Assembly (NCBI GenBank): GCA_934307185.1
Contig: CAKRCJ010000003.1
Location: 1 to 27,252, forward strand
Source of the DNA: an uncultured Roseburia sp.
Lineage (GTDB): Bacteria > Bacillota > Clostridia > Lachnospirales > Lachnospiraceae
Direction: 5' to 3'
DNA: 27,252 nucleotides
Positions 5,790 to 14,283 of this stretch are shown one piece after another. The first letter of the stretch is position 1; every line of letters starts with the position of its first letter. A program made the position numbers and the translations under genes. The notes under the pieces are model-generated. The model searched no databases. It had not been told where the DNA came from and worked only from the letters and a program-made list of their open reading frames with translations.

Positions 5790-8321
5790 ATGAATATGAA
5801 AAAATGGAGAGACTCCATAGCAGCGAAAATAGCCGCGTGGATAGTGCTTACAGTTTCGGTGCCTGCACTTATTTTAAGTGCAATTTCCGCATATACTATC
5901 GGAGAACTAGGATATTATACAAGAAGTGAAAAGGAAATCCGGGAACAATATTTTAATGTGCTAAGTGACCGGTATTCCATATGGGCACTTTACTATCTTG
6001 GCAGTGAGGAAGCGGACACTTTTTTTGCGGAAAAAAATTTTAAATACGGAATTGTTAAGGCGGCAGATGCAGGCGAACTGGAAAATCTGGATTTGAATGA
6101 TGACAGCAGTTATGTGACGAGAAATTTCACGGACGACGTGGATTTAAAGGATTTACATCTTTTTGCGGCAAATATCAATAATGAGACGAGTTATTCAATA
6201 GATGAAAGCCTGTTTCGGCCATGTTATATCCAGAACTCAACACAGATCTATACGAAAAAAGAAATCATGCAATATGTTTATGATAACGGTTCCGGAATTT
6301 TTTATTATGAAACAGATGACGGACTGTATTATCCAGTCAACAATGTGTATGTGATTATCCGCGAGGCAAACGGAAGTTCTTACATGATTGATGAAATGTA
6401 TGAATATAATACAGACCAGAAAAATTATTGTAAGACAGAGAAAACGGAAGATGATACATGGGCAGATAAAACGTACCTTGCAATTTATATGGAAGCGCAG
6501 GAGCCGTTAACCGATGAGGAAAGAAAAGTAGTCCAGAAAATTATTGACAAAGATGCGATGACTTTTGACGAACTTGACGACACGGTATTTCCAACGGAAA
6601 ACTGGCAGACAAGAATGATATATCCGCTGACGGATAGCAGTACAGACGAGGAAAATGTTTTTTCCGTTTTTTTGACCGATATTTATGAGAATACTTCCAC
6701 GGTTGACTTATACTTGCGGACCTTGGACGATGAAGAAAAAAAGAAGATAAAGAATAATATCTATAAAAACGATGCATCCGGCTTTCTTTGGATACTTCCG
6801 GAAGATGAAACCGTCGGTACGGATTATATTGTCGTATCATTTGTGCAAAATCCGCTGGAGGAAAAAGAAGGCGTATCAATCTGGGGAAATGACTTATACG
6901 TGCAGGCAGATTTTTTATTAAACCTCGCGGCGGGAATGAAATACGGTGTGTATGTTATTCTTGTATGCAGTATATTGCTTGCAGCAGCCAGTGCAGTATT
7001 TCTTTTTGCGGCGGCAGGACACCGGAAGGGAAAAGAGGGAATTACACTTTCCTTTTTTGATAAAATACCGTTTGACCTGTTTAGCACAGGCATCTACGTG
7101 CTGGAGGTTGTATGCATGATTGCCATGGCTTACGTGTCTTACAGCGTGTATGATAACCTGTTTTTTGCGGTATGCTGGATTTGTGGAGGAATAGTAGCCT
7201 TTTTACTGGCAGTATTTTATCTGCTTAGCTTTACGGTACGTGTAAAAGCAGGAAAATGGTGGAAAAATACCATTATTTACAAGATATGCCATATCATAAA
7301 ACACGGTTATGATAAAGTAAATGATAATATCTCTGTATTATGGAAGGGACTGCTTCTTTTTTTTGGCGTAAATTTATTGGAGGTGCTGATTTTTGCACTG
7401 ATTGGAGTAGATTACAGTTCTATTGGGTGTGTATGGCTGTTAGAAAAGGCGGTAATCTTAGTCGGAGGAACAATTGTTCTTATCCAGATAAAGGAGCTTT
7501 GGGACGGAGGCAAAGCAATTGCGGACGGAGACCTTTCCTATAAAATTGAAACGGAAAAAATGCTTCCGGCATTAAAAACCCATGGTGAGAACTTAAACCG
7601 CATTAATGAGGGTGTCTTAAATGCAGTAGACGAAAAAATGAAAAGTGAGCGGTTTAAGACAGAATTAATTACAAATGTCTCGCACGACATAAAAACACCG
7701 CTTACCTCAATTATTAACTATGTGGATTTGCTGCAAAAAGAAGACATTGAAAATGAGAATGTACTTGAATACTTAAAGGTATTAGAGCGGCAGTCCGCGC
7801 GGTTGAAAAAGTTAATTGAGGATTTAATCGAGGCATCGAAAGCGTCTACCGGAAATCTTTCCGTAAATTTGGAAAAACTGGAAGCAGGGGTTTTTCTGGT
7901 GCAGACCGTTGGAGAATTTGAGGAAAAGACGAAAAAAAGCGGATTAGAACTTGTTATCCGTAAGCCGGAGGAGCCGATTTATATTATGGCGGACGGAAGG
8001 CATTTCTGGCGTGTCATAGACAATCTTATGAACAACATCTGTAAATATGCACAGCCGCAGACGAGGGTTTACATTAATTTAGAGCAGACAGAGGATACAG
8101 TGGTAATCACGTTCCGCAATACATCAAAATATCCGTTAAACATTTCAAGTGATGAATTAATGGAGCGTTTTGTCCGGGGAGACAGCTCCAGAAATACAGA
8201 GGGAAATGGCTTAGGACTTTCTATTGCAACAAGCTTAATGGAGCTTATGAAGGCAAAGCTTTCGCTTTATGTAGACGGGGATTTATTTAAAGTAATATTG
8301 GAATTTGAAAAGACAGAATAA
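5790..8321 (+). CDS. Large sensor histidine kinase (TCS 2)
   Basis: This 843-residue kinase begins with a membrane segment at about 12-35, then an outer domain of roughly 340 residues rich in Asp, Glu and Tyr that I do not recognise. Membrane segments follow near 390-412, 425-450, 455-480 and two close together near 515-565. A short HAMP-like linker (WDGGKAIADGDLSYKI) leads to HisKA, SHDIKTP, with His632. The ATPase domain has an N box DNLMNNICKYA from about 744 and a G2 box GNGLGLSIA from 805. The usual G1 box DxGxG is absent: the equivalent stretch reads TFRNTSKYPL. That substitution is shared by a Firmicutes VanS-like kinase subgroup as far as I know, so the protein is probably active. ATG 5790 or ATG 5796 could be the start. 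Confidence 0.9.
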   Translation: MNMKKWRDSIAAKIAAWIVLTVSVPALILSAISAYTIGELGYYTRSEKEIREQYFNVLSDRYSIWALYYLGSEEADTFFAEKNFKYGIVKAADAGELENLDLNDDSSYVTRNFTDDVDLKDLHLFAANINNETSYSIDESLFRPCYIQNSTQIYTKKEIMQYVYDNGSGIFYYETDDGLYYPVNNVYVIIREANGSSYMIDEMYEYNTDQKNYCKTEKTEDDTWADKTYLAIYMEAQEPLTDEERKVVQKIIDKDAMTFDELDDTVFPTENWQTRMIYPLTDSSTDEENVFSVFLTDIYENTSTVDLYLRTLDDEEKKKIKNNIYKNDASGFLWILPEDETVGTDYIVVSFVQNPLEEKEGVSIWGNDLYVQADFLLNLAAGMKYGVYVILVCSILLAAASAVFLFAAAGHRKGKEGITLSFFDKIPFDLFSTGIYVLEVVCMIAMAYVSYSVYDNLFFAVCWICGGIVAFLLAVFYLLSFTVRVKAGKWWKNTIIYKICHIIKHGYDKVNDNISVLWKGLLLFFGVNLLEVLIFALIGVDYSSIGCVWLLEKAVILVGGTIVLIQIKELWDGGKAIADGDLSYKIETEKMLPALKTHGENLNRINEGVLNAVDEKMKSERFKTELITNVSHDIKTPLTSIINYVDLLQKEDIENENVLEYLKVLERQSARLKKLIEDLIEASKASTGNLSVNLEKLEAGVFLVQTVGEFEEKTKKSGLELVIRKPEEPIYIMADGRHFWRVIDNLMNNICKYAQPQTRVYINLEQTEDTVVITFRNTSKYPLNISSDELMERFVRGDSSRNTEGNGLGLSIATSLMELMKAKLSLYVDGDLFKVILEFEKTE

Positions 8322-8329
8322 AAGAAGCG

Positions 8330-8367
8330 GCCGTATGAAAAAGATACTTTCATGCGGCAGTTTCTTT
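8330..8367 (+). terminator. Rho-independent terminator after TCS 2
   Basis: GCCGTATGAAA at 8330-8340 pairs with TTTCATGCGGC at 8348-8358 through 11 pairs, one of them T-G, with a seven-base loop. TTTCTTTTT follows nearby. It starts nine bases after the kinase stop. Confidence 0.8.
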
Positions 8368-8381
8368 TTGCCTTTTGTTTG

Positions 8382-8390
8382 TGTTATAAT
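8382..8390 (+). promoter_or_regulatory. Extended -10 promoter of the decayed GGDEF gene
   Basis: TGTTATAAT at 8382-8390 is a perfect extended -10 box (TGnTATAAT). No good -35 lies 17 bases upstream, which extended -10 promoters can do without. It precedes the pseudogene start at 8427 and may now drive the DNA glycosylase gene at 9044. Confidence 0.5.
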
Positions 8391-8426
8391 GTATATGGTG
8401 GACTATTCATAAAAAGGATAAAAAAG

Positions 8427-9031
8427 ATGAAGATAAAAAGCAGCATATTGATGAAAGGTTTCATGATGGAAATTTCAGCATCGGTAATGCCTATGAGAGA
8501 GAGACGGATGACGGATTGAAAAAGGTCGTTCCGGCATATATCGGTGTATTTGATGGGGAACGGTTAATTGGCTATATTGCAGAGGAGTTAGATACCGCCT
8601 ATTTTGATGAACTGCGGTTAAATATGGACTCTCTGGCGGAAGGAACCTTTTACCTTTTGGATGGAAACGGTGCAATTATTACTGCCGGGGACACAAAGCA
8701 GAAAAAGAGCTTTCCCCAATTGAAAAAATTATGCAGACCTTTGCGGATATAAAACGGACGCAGGACTATTCCCTGCGTATTCCGGTAAATACAAAGGATG
8801 AAATGGGGCAGCTTGGAAATGGCGAACAAATTACGGTTGGATTTTTAGACATTGATGATTTCCGTGATTATAATACAAATTATGGACATCAGTTAGGAGA
8901 TGCGGTTATTCAGTTCGTTGCGAAAATACTCCAGCATGATTTAAGAGGTCAAGTAGGACGAAACGGTGGACATGGCAATGTATCGGGCAAAAGAGGCAGG
9001 AAAAAACACTTACTATATTATGGAACTATAA
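8427..9031 (+). pseudogene. Decayed sensor-HAMP-GGDEF diguanylate cyclase gene
   Basis: Parts of one membrane diguanylate cyclase (which would make cyclic di-GMP) survive in three frames. ATG 8427 opens a start like MKIKSSILMKGF that stops at 8519. A Cache-like sensor remnant (AYIGVFDGERLIGYIAEELD) runs in another frame to about 8695. A third frame from about 8699 carries a HAMP tail (SLRIPVNTKDEMGQL) fused straight to the GGDEF core FLDIDDFRDYNTNYGHQLGD and stops making sense at GRNGG near 8970, exactly at the GGDEF motif, whose DEF is gone. From 8975 yet another frame gives the typical domain end AMYRAKEAGKNTYY and stops at 9031. At least four deletions or frameshifts are therefore present, and the membrane segment before HAMP is missing. 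It cannot encode an active cyclase. Confidence 0.88.
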
Positions 9032-9043
9032 AGGAAAAATATT

Positions 9044-9559
9044 TTGAAAAAAGAAGATTTAAAATATACGCATGTAAAACATGAGTTTCAACCGGTCTAC
9101 GATGAAAAATCAGAATTACTAATTTTAGGAACGCTCCCTTCTGTAAAATCAAGGGAGCAGAACTTTTATTATGGGCATCCAAAGAATCGTTTCTGGAAAT
9201 TGATTGCCGGTCTGTATCAGGAGAAAATACCAGATACGATAGAAGAGAAAAAAGAGCTGCTTCTGCGAAATCATATTGCGTTGTGGGATGTTATTGCAGA
9301 GTGTGATATTGCAGGTTCCTCCGACAGCTCCATCAGAAATGCTGTTCCGGCAGATTTATCGGTTATCTTAGATAATACATCTGTTACAAAAATTTATGCC
9401 AACGGAACAAAGGCATATGATTTATATATGAAATACACTTATCCGGCAACGGGACTTCCGATTATAAAACTGCCATCAACAAGCCCTGCCAATGCTGCTT
9501 TTCAGATGGAACGGCTGTCAGATGCATGGCAGATAATATTACAGAAGGAGAACGCATAA
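9044..9559 (+). CDS. DNA-deoxyinosine (hypoxanthine-DNA) glycosylase, UDG superfamily
   Basis: This 171-residue protein matches the small UDG-superfamily glycosylases of the Mug/family-6 type, which remove deaminated bases (hypoxanthine, possibly uracil) from DNA. Residues 29-33 (GTLPS) form the first active-site motif, followed by the hallmark YYGHPKNRFW at 42-51. The C-terminal LPSTSPANA at about 143-151 is the DNA-binding loop motif. The start is probably TTG 9044, since AAGGA at 9031-9035 lies eight bases upstream and there is no ATG before the conserved part. It follows the GGDEF wreck by 12 bases and precedes a CyuA-like gene by three, so it probably uses the old promoter at 8382. The function is from family knowledge; the exact lesion specificity is not certain. 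Confidence 0.85.
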   Translation: MKKEDLKYTHVKHEFQPVYDEKSELLILGTLPSVKSREQNFYYGHPKNRFWKLIAGLYQEKIPDTIEEKKELLLRNHIALWDVIAECDIAGSSDSSIRNAVPADLSVILDNTSVTKIYANGTKAYDLYMKYTYPATGLPIIKLPSTSPANAAFQMERLSDAWQIILQKENA

Positions 9560-9562
9560 ATT

Positions 9563-10837
9563 ATGGCATTAGAAAAAGAAATCCAGCAGGAATTTTTAGC
9601 AATATTAAAAGAAGAACTTATTCCGGCAATGGGCTGTACCGAGCCGATTGCGCTTGCTTTTGCAGCAGCGAAGGGAAGAGAGGCATTAGGAGCAGAACCG
9701 GAAAAAATCATAGCAAAATGCTCTGGAAACATGATAAAAAATGTCCGTTGTGTGACAATCCCAAATTCCGGCGGCTTAACCGGAATTGAAACAGCCTGTA
9801 TTTTAGGGGCAGTTGCCGGGGACGTATCGGCCGGCATGGAAGTATTAGAGCATGTAAACGATGCCGGCAGAAAAAGAACAAAAGAGCTGTTAGAAGCAGG
9901 CTGTTGTAGTGTAGAATATTTAGACTCGGAAATTCCATTACATTTTATTATTTTAATGGAGAGTGACGGACATACGACAGAAGTCGAAGTGCGCCATACA
10001 CATACGAATATCGTTTCTATTGCAAAAGACGGGGAAGTTATTTTTAAGAAACCGGAAGAGCTTGCAAAAACCGGTTATACGACGGACCGAAGCAAGTTAA
10101 CCTTAGAGGCGATCAAGCAGTTCGCAGATGAGGTGGACATGGAGCTTATCCGCCCGATTTTTGAGCGGCAGATACGTTGCAATATGGATATTGCATACGA
10201 GGGCATTTCCGGGAACTACGGACTTGGAATTGGACATGTTATCCGTGAGTCATATGCAGATGGTGTCGTTACACGAATGAAAGCGTATGCGGCGGCAGCA
10301 TCGGAAGCCCGTATGGGCGGCTGTGATATGCCGGTTATCATTAATTCAGGAAGCGGAAATCAGGGAATTGCATCCAGCGTACCGGTTATCGTGTATGCGA
10401 GGGAAAAAGATATTCCGACAGCAAAGCTTTATCGTGCGCTGGCATTTTCTGGTCTGCTTACGATTTACCAGAAGGAATTTATTGGAAAGCTTTCTGCTTT
10501 CTGCGGTGCGGTTTCCGCGTCCTGCGCCAGTGCAGCAGCAATTACATATGTATCCGGAGGAACGATTGAGCAGATTAAGGCAACCATTGACAATACGCTT
10601 GCCAATATTCCGGGTATTATCTGTGACGGTGCTAAAATTTCGTGCGCAGCAAAGATTGCTTCAAGCCTTGATGCCTCTATGATGGCACATTATCTTGCGA
10701 TGCAGGGCAAAGAATACGAGGCATACACCGGTATTTTAAAGGAAGATGCAGGAGAGACAATCAGCTGTGTAGGCTATATCGGAAAAGTCGGAATGCATCA
10801 GACCGACAAAGAGATTATAAAAATGATGTTGGAGTAG
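9563..10837 (+). CDS. UPF0597 family L-cysteine desulfidase (CyuA/CdsB-like)
   Basis: This 424-residue cytoplasmic protein belongs to the serine dehydratase alpha-like UPF0597 family, whose characterised members (M. jannaschii CdsB, E. coli CyuA) use an iron-sulfur cluster to split L-cysteine into pyruvate, ammonia and sulfide. The signature GCTEPIALA places the catalytic cysteine at Cys25. Further conserved cysteines lie at 314 and 321 (C-x6-C) and 354 and 361 (C-x6-C), the latter in the ICDGAKISC motif. The Gly-rich stretch GSGNQGIASSVP is also typical. It starts three bases after the glycosylase stop, with AAGGAG inside that gene, so the two are co-translated. It could instead act on a related thiol or amino acid. 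Confidence 0.85.
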   Translation: MALEKEIQQEFLAILKEELIPAMGCTEPIALAFAAAKGREALGAEPEKIIAKCSGNMIKNVRCVTIPNSGGLTGIETACILGAVAGDVSAGMEVLEHVNDAGRKRTKELLEAGCCSVEYLDSEIPLHFIILMESDGHTTEVEVRHTHTNIVSIAKDGEVIFKKPEELAKTGYTTDRSKLTLEAIKQFADEVDMELIRPIFERQIRCNMDIAYEGISGNYGLGIGHVIRESYADGVVTRMKAYAAAASEARMGGCDMPVIINSGSGNQGIASSVPVIVYAREKDIPTAKLYRALAFSGLLTIYQKEFIGKLSAFCGAVSASCASAAAITYVSGGTIEQIKATIDNTLANIPGIICDGAKISCAAKIASSLDASMMAHYLAMQGKEYEAYTGILKEDAGETISCVGYIGKVGMHQTDKEIIKMMLE

Positions 10838-10847
10838 ACAGTATGCG

Positions 10848-12563
10848 ATGAAGAAAAAATCATTAATTGAGAGAACCGTTTTTTTGATTAGTGTACAGTG
10901 TGTTTTACTATTTGCAGTATTTATAAGCTACCTTTTGATTTCCTACCGGACGGCAAGCGACAGTCTGGAACAGAATATGCACAATCTGATGCAGATTTAC
11001 GGAAAAGAGTTAGACAATAAAATTGAAAATGCAGATATGCTTTTGGAGCGGCTTATTTATAAAAATACTGATTACGACATGCTTCAGAGCAACAATGCCA
11101 ATGACCGTTATTACGCGTCCATAAACGTCAAGGAATTTATTGAAGAACAAACCGCATATGACCATTATATCGATGCGGTCGTAGTTGCAGAGAGTCAATA
11201 TGAATCCTGTTTAGATTATGAAAATCTGTCAATGACGTTAGATAACAGGGAAGCATTGCGGCAGTTTACGATTAATGGCGCAAAATCAGGGCGCGCAAAG
11301 GCAGAGTGGAAAATCGCACAAATCGGTTCGGCAAAGTATATTTATAAGATGAATGTATGGCAGGGAAAAGCGGTTGGAATTTTTATGTCTGTCAGTCATT
11401 TTATGGAGAATGCTTCCAAAAGTGATTTTGAAAAAATGACACTTCTGCTTACCGATGAAGACAAAACCATCTGGGGCATTTTCGGAAATAAAATGGAAAA
11501 TGCCAGTGTCGGTGATAAATGGGAGAAATCAGTACAGGATAAGATGCGGGGAACCTGTTATGGGCTTGCAGATAAAAAAATCAATGTTTATGCCTATATC
11601 AGCATTTCGGAAGTAATTGGACAGATTCGTCTCAATATGATATTAATGATGTCAGTAATTCTGATTTTGGCAGCGTTTTCTGTGCTTGTGATTGACTATC
11701 TCAGAAAAGAAATGCTTATTCCAATGAGCCACATGCAAAAGAGCATGGAAAAAATGGGAAATGGCGATTATTCGCTTCGCATCACAGAGGAATACAAAAA
11801 TCAGGAATTTACATTATTAAAGGATACCTTTAATCATCTGATGGACGAAATTGTCGGGCTAAAAATACAAAGCTATGAGAAACAGATTGATTTGCAGGAA
11901 ACGGAATTAAAATGCGTAAGACTACAAATCAGGCCGCACTTTTTTCTGAATGCAATGACGACTATTTCAAGTCTCAGTCAGCAGGCAAAGAATAAAGAAA
12001 TACAACAGTATATTGCAGCACTGTCCAAAAATATCCGCTATATGTTCCGGTCCGGGTTACATACTGTAACGCTTGGAGAAGAAATCCGGCATGTGGAAAA
12101 CTATTTTGAAATGCAGGAATTAAAGTACCCGAACTGCGTGTTCTACTTTTTTGATGTGCCAAAAGAACTAGAGGAATGGAAAATCCCACAGATGCTTATT
12201 CATACAATTATTGAGAATGAATATAAGTATGCAGTGTCGATTGACCAGGTGCTTACCATTTTGATTAAGGCGAGTGTAGTTAAAAGAGAAGAACAGGAAA
12301 TGCTTTTACTGGAGATAGAGGATGATGGAGCCGGATATCCGGAAGAATTTATAGAAAAATTCCAGGCACAAAACTTTACGATGACAAAGACCGGAGAACG
12401 TGTCGGTTTGCAGAGTGTAAAGCGAATGATGGAGCTGATGTATGAGAGAGAAGGTCTTTTTACTGTAAACAATATTGTTCCGCACGGCTGCAAAAATACA
12501 TTTTATGTTCCTGAAAAGGCAGTACAGGAATTTGCGGAAAACAGGGAGATAAGCAATTCATAA
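10848..12563 (+). CDS. YesM-like sensor histidine kinase
   Basis: This 571-residue kinase has membrane segments at about 10-30 and 260-285, enclosing an outer sensor domain of some 230 residues, then a HAMP linker (MEKMGNGDYSLRI) at about 300. The phospho-acceptor is His364 in RPHFFLN, the His_kinase (PF06580) motif that normally reads NPHFLYN. The ATPase domain has an N box IIENEYKYA and a G1-type DDGAGYP, ending with VGLQSVKRMMEL. Kinases of this class pair with AraC-type YesN regulators and sense sugars in the outer medium, often with the binding protein nearby. The gene begins ten bases after the CyuA stop with only a weak GGAG ribosome site, and the YesN partner starts 29 bases after its stop. 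Confidence 0.9.
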   Translation: MKKKSLIERTVFLISVQCVLLFAVFISYLLISYRTASDSLEQNMHNLMQIYGKELDNKIENADMLLERLIYKNTDYDMLQSNNANDRYYASINVKEFIEEQTAYDHYIDAVVVAESQYESCLDYENLSMTLDNREALRQFTINGAKSGRAKAEWKIAQIGSAKYIYKMNVWQGKAVGIFMSVSHFMENASKSDFEKMTLLLTDEDKTIWGIFGNKMENASVGDKWEKSVQDKMRGTCYGLADKKINVYAYISISEVIGQIRLNMILMMSVILILAAFSVLVIDYLRKEMLIPMSHMQKSMEKMGNGDYSLRITEEYKNQEFTLLKDTFNHLMDEIVGLKIQSYEKQIDLQETELKCVRLQIRPHFFLNAMTTISSLSQQAKNKEIQQYIAALSKNIRYMFRSGLHTVTLGEEIRHVENYFEMQELKYPNCVFYFFDVPKELEEWKIPQMLIHTIIENEYKYAVSIDQVLTILIKASVVKREEQEMLLLEIEDDGAGYPEEFIEKFQAQNFTMTKTGERVGLQSVKRMMELMYEREGLFTVNNIVPHGCKNTFYVPEKAVQEFAENREISNS

Positions 12564-12592
12564 CAAAAGATGAACAAAAAGTAGGAGAAAAA

Positions 12593-14170
12593 ATGCAGGT
12601 ATTAATTGTAGACGATGATATGGCGACCGTAGATGTAATTCAAAATACGATCGATTGGAAGAAGCTTGAAGTAATGCAGGTATTTACAGCCTATAATATC
12701 AGCAATGCAAAAAGAATACTGTTAGAAAACAACATAGATATTATTATCAGCGACATCGAAATGCCACAAGGGTCCGGCATTGACTTGCTAGAGTGGTTCA
12801 GGGAACAGGAATTGCCGGGCAAATTTTTACTATTAACCTGCCATGAAAGCTTTGATTATGCGACGCATGCAATCAAATACAATGCATCAGAATATCTGTT
12901 AAAGCCATTCGACGTAAATGTAATGGAGGCGGCATTAAGAAAAATTATCCGAAAAATCCGGGAAGAACGTCAGATAATGGAAAACAGTGAGTTGGGAAAA
13001 TGGGCAAAACAAAATCAGCGCCAGCTTTCCATTACATTCTGGAACCAGCTTTTAACCGGGCATATTGCAGGGAGAAAAGACAAAATCAGAGATGAGATAC
13101 AAAACAGAAAGCTCTGTATAAATGAGGAAGCTTCCTATCAGCTTGTTGTTTCTAAAATAACCGGTCTGGAAAAAGAAAAACAGAAAATGAACCCTGACCT
13201 CATGCTTTTTATTATGGAAAATGTTCATTCTGAAATTCTATGCGGAAAGCCGGATAATGATGCTGTTGTGTCCATGGACTACAAAGAATACTATATTTTT
13301 GTAACGGTCTGCAAAGTGACGGGTGGCTGGAATGTAGAGAAAAGGTGTGAGGAGCTTCGAAAAGATTTTAAGGAACTGTTTTCTGCGGACATTACAATTT
13401 GTATCAGTAGAGAATGTAAAATGGAGGAGTTTTACGATACCTTTCACCGGGACTTAAATCTTATTGAAGGAAATGTCGGTTATTATGGAGCATGTTTCAG
13501 AGAGGAAGAAAGTGCGAATATTGAAAAAACAGCACAGACAGTTTTAGAACTGGAAAAAATGATTTCCTTTCTGGAAGACAGAAAAAAGATGGAAATTTTG
13601 AGCTATCTGAAAGGACAGTTAACCGATAGGGATTACAGAAAACAGTTAAATGAACATGTACTCCGTCAGGCAAAAGAGGAGATATTGCAGGCGGTATATA
13701 TATATCTTGGAAAAAGGGAAATTCAGGCATCGGGTTTATTTGCAGATGAAAACCTAAGTGTGCTCGGACAGAAAGCGTCCCAGTCTGTTTTAGATATGAT
13801 ACGCTGGCTCAGCTTTTTGTTAGACTGTACTTTCCAATATGAAGAAAACGTGCAGAAGCAATATACGTTAGGTGAAAAAATCAATCAGTATATTAAAGAG
13901 CATTATAAAGAGAATATCGGAAGAAATGAGATTGCAGAGCAGTTCCATCTTGCACCGGAATATCTTTCAAAAATATATTTAAAGCAGATGGGAGTAAGAA
14001 TGAAAGATACAATCGCCGAATACCGCATAGAAGAGGCAAAGCGTTTGTTAGAACGCGGTGAGCGTGTCAGCGATGTGGCGGAAAAGGTAGGATTTGATAA
14101 TTTTACTTACTTTTCAACAATGTTTAAAAAAAATACCGGTATCACGCCAAATCAATATCGTAAAAAATAG
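12593..14170 (+). CDS. YesN-like response regulator with AraC-type DNA-binding domain
   Basis: This 525-residue regulator has a receiver domain at 1-120 with phospho-acceptor Asp54 (IISDIEMP), acidic residues Asp7-Asp9 and Lys104 (LKPFDV). A middle region of about 280 residues has no domain I recognise. The C-terminal 100 residues form an AraC/XylS double helix-turn-helix, with the usual second-helix pattern VSDVAEKVGFDNFTYFSTMFKKNTGITPNQYRKK shortened here to its hallmarks: GFDNFTYFS and GITPNQYR. It is the partner of the adjacent YesM-like kinase. By position it should activate the binding-protein importer that follows. ATG 12593 has AGGAGAAA at 12582-12589. The stop codon overlaps a terminator, so the importer has its own promoter. 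Confidence 0.92.
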   Translation: MQVLIVDDDMATVDVIQNTIDWKKLEVMQVFTAYNISNAKRILLENNIDIIISDIEMPQGSGIDLLEWFREQELPGKFLLLTCHESFDYATHAIKYNASEYLLKPFDVNVMEAALRKIIRKIREERQIMENSELGKWAKQNQRQLSITFWNQLLTGHIAGRKDKIRDEIQNRKLCINEEASYQLVVSKITGLEKEKQKMNPDLMLFIMENVHSEILCGKPDNDAVVSMDYKEYYIFVTVCKVTGGWNVEKRCEELRKDFKELFSADITICISRECKMEEFYDTFHRDLNLIEGNVGYYGACFREEESANIEKTAQTVLELEKMISFLEDRKKMEILSYLKGQLTDRDYRKQLNEHVLRQAKEEILQAVYIYLGKREIQASGLFADENLSVLGQKASQSVLDMIRWLSFLLDCTFQYEENVQKQYTLGEKINQYIKEHYKENIGRNEIAEQFHLAPEYLSKIYLKQMGVRMKDTIAEYRIEEAKRLLERGERVSDVAEKVGFDNFTYFSTMFKKNTGITPNQYRKK

Positions 14171-14199
14171 AGAATCTTTTGAAAGGTTCTCTTTTTTTT
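14169..14199 (+). terminator. Terminator overlapping the YesN stop codon
   Basis: GAGAATCTTT at 14170-14179 pairs with AAAGGTTCTC at 14182-14191, including one T-G pair, and eight T run from 14192 to 14199. The stem uses the last base of the TAG stop (14168-14170). It separates regulator and importer transcripts. Confidence 0.85.
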
Positions 14200-14239
14200 G
14201 AAAATTAATGTCCCATTTTTAAAAGAAAGCAGAAAGAAA

Positions 14240-14264
14240 TTTTGATAAATTAATACTATCAAAA
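14240..14264 (+). promoter_or_regulatory. Palindrome in the importer leader (candidate operator)
   Basis: TTTTGATA at 14240-14247 and TATCAAAA at 14257-14264 are perfect inverted copies with a nine-base centre. The element ends five bases before the AGGAGGG ribosome site of the binding-protein gene. It could bind a dimeric regulator or fold in the transcript. No clear -35/-10 pair was found between 14200 and 14283. Confidence 0.45.
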
Positions 14265-14283
14265 AAAAGAGGAGGGTTTTTCA

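Noticed and set aside
8697..9031. Reading the GGDEF remnant as a short functional cyclase
   Set aside because: The GGDEF active-site motif is cut after GG and the rest of the domain continues out of frame after a deletion, so catalysis is impossible.
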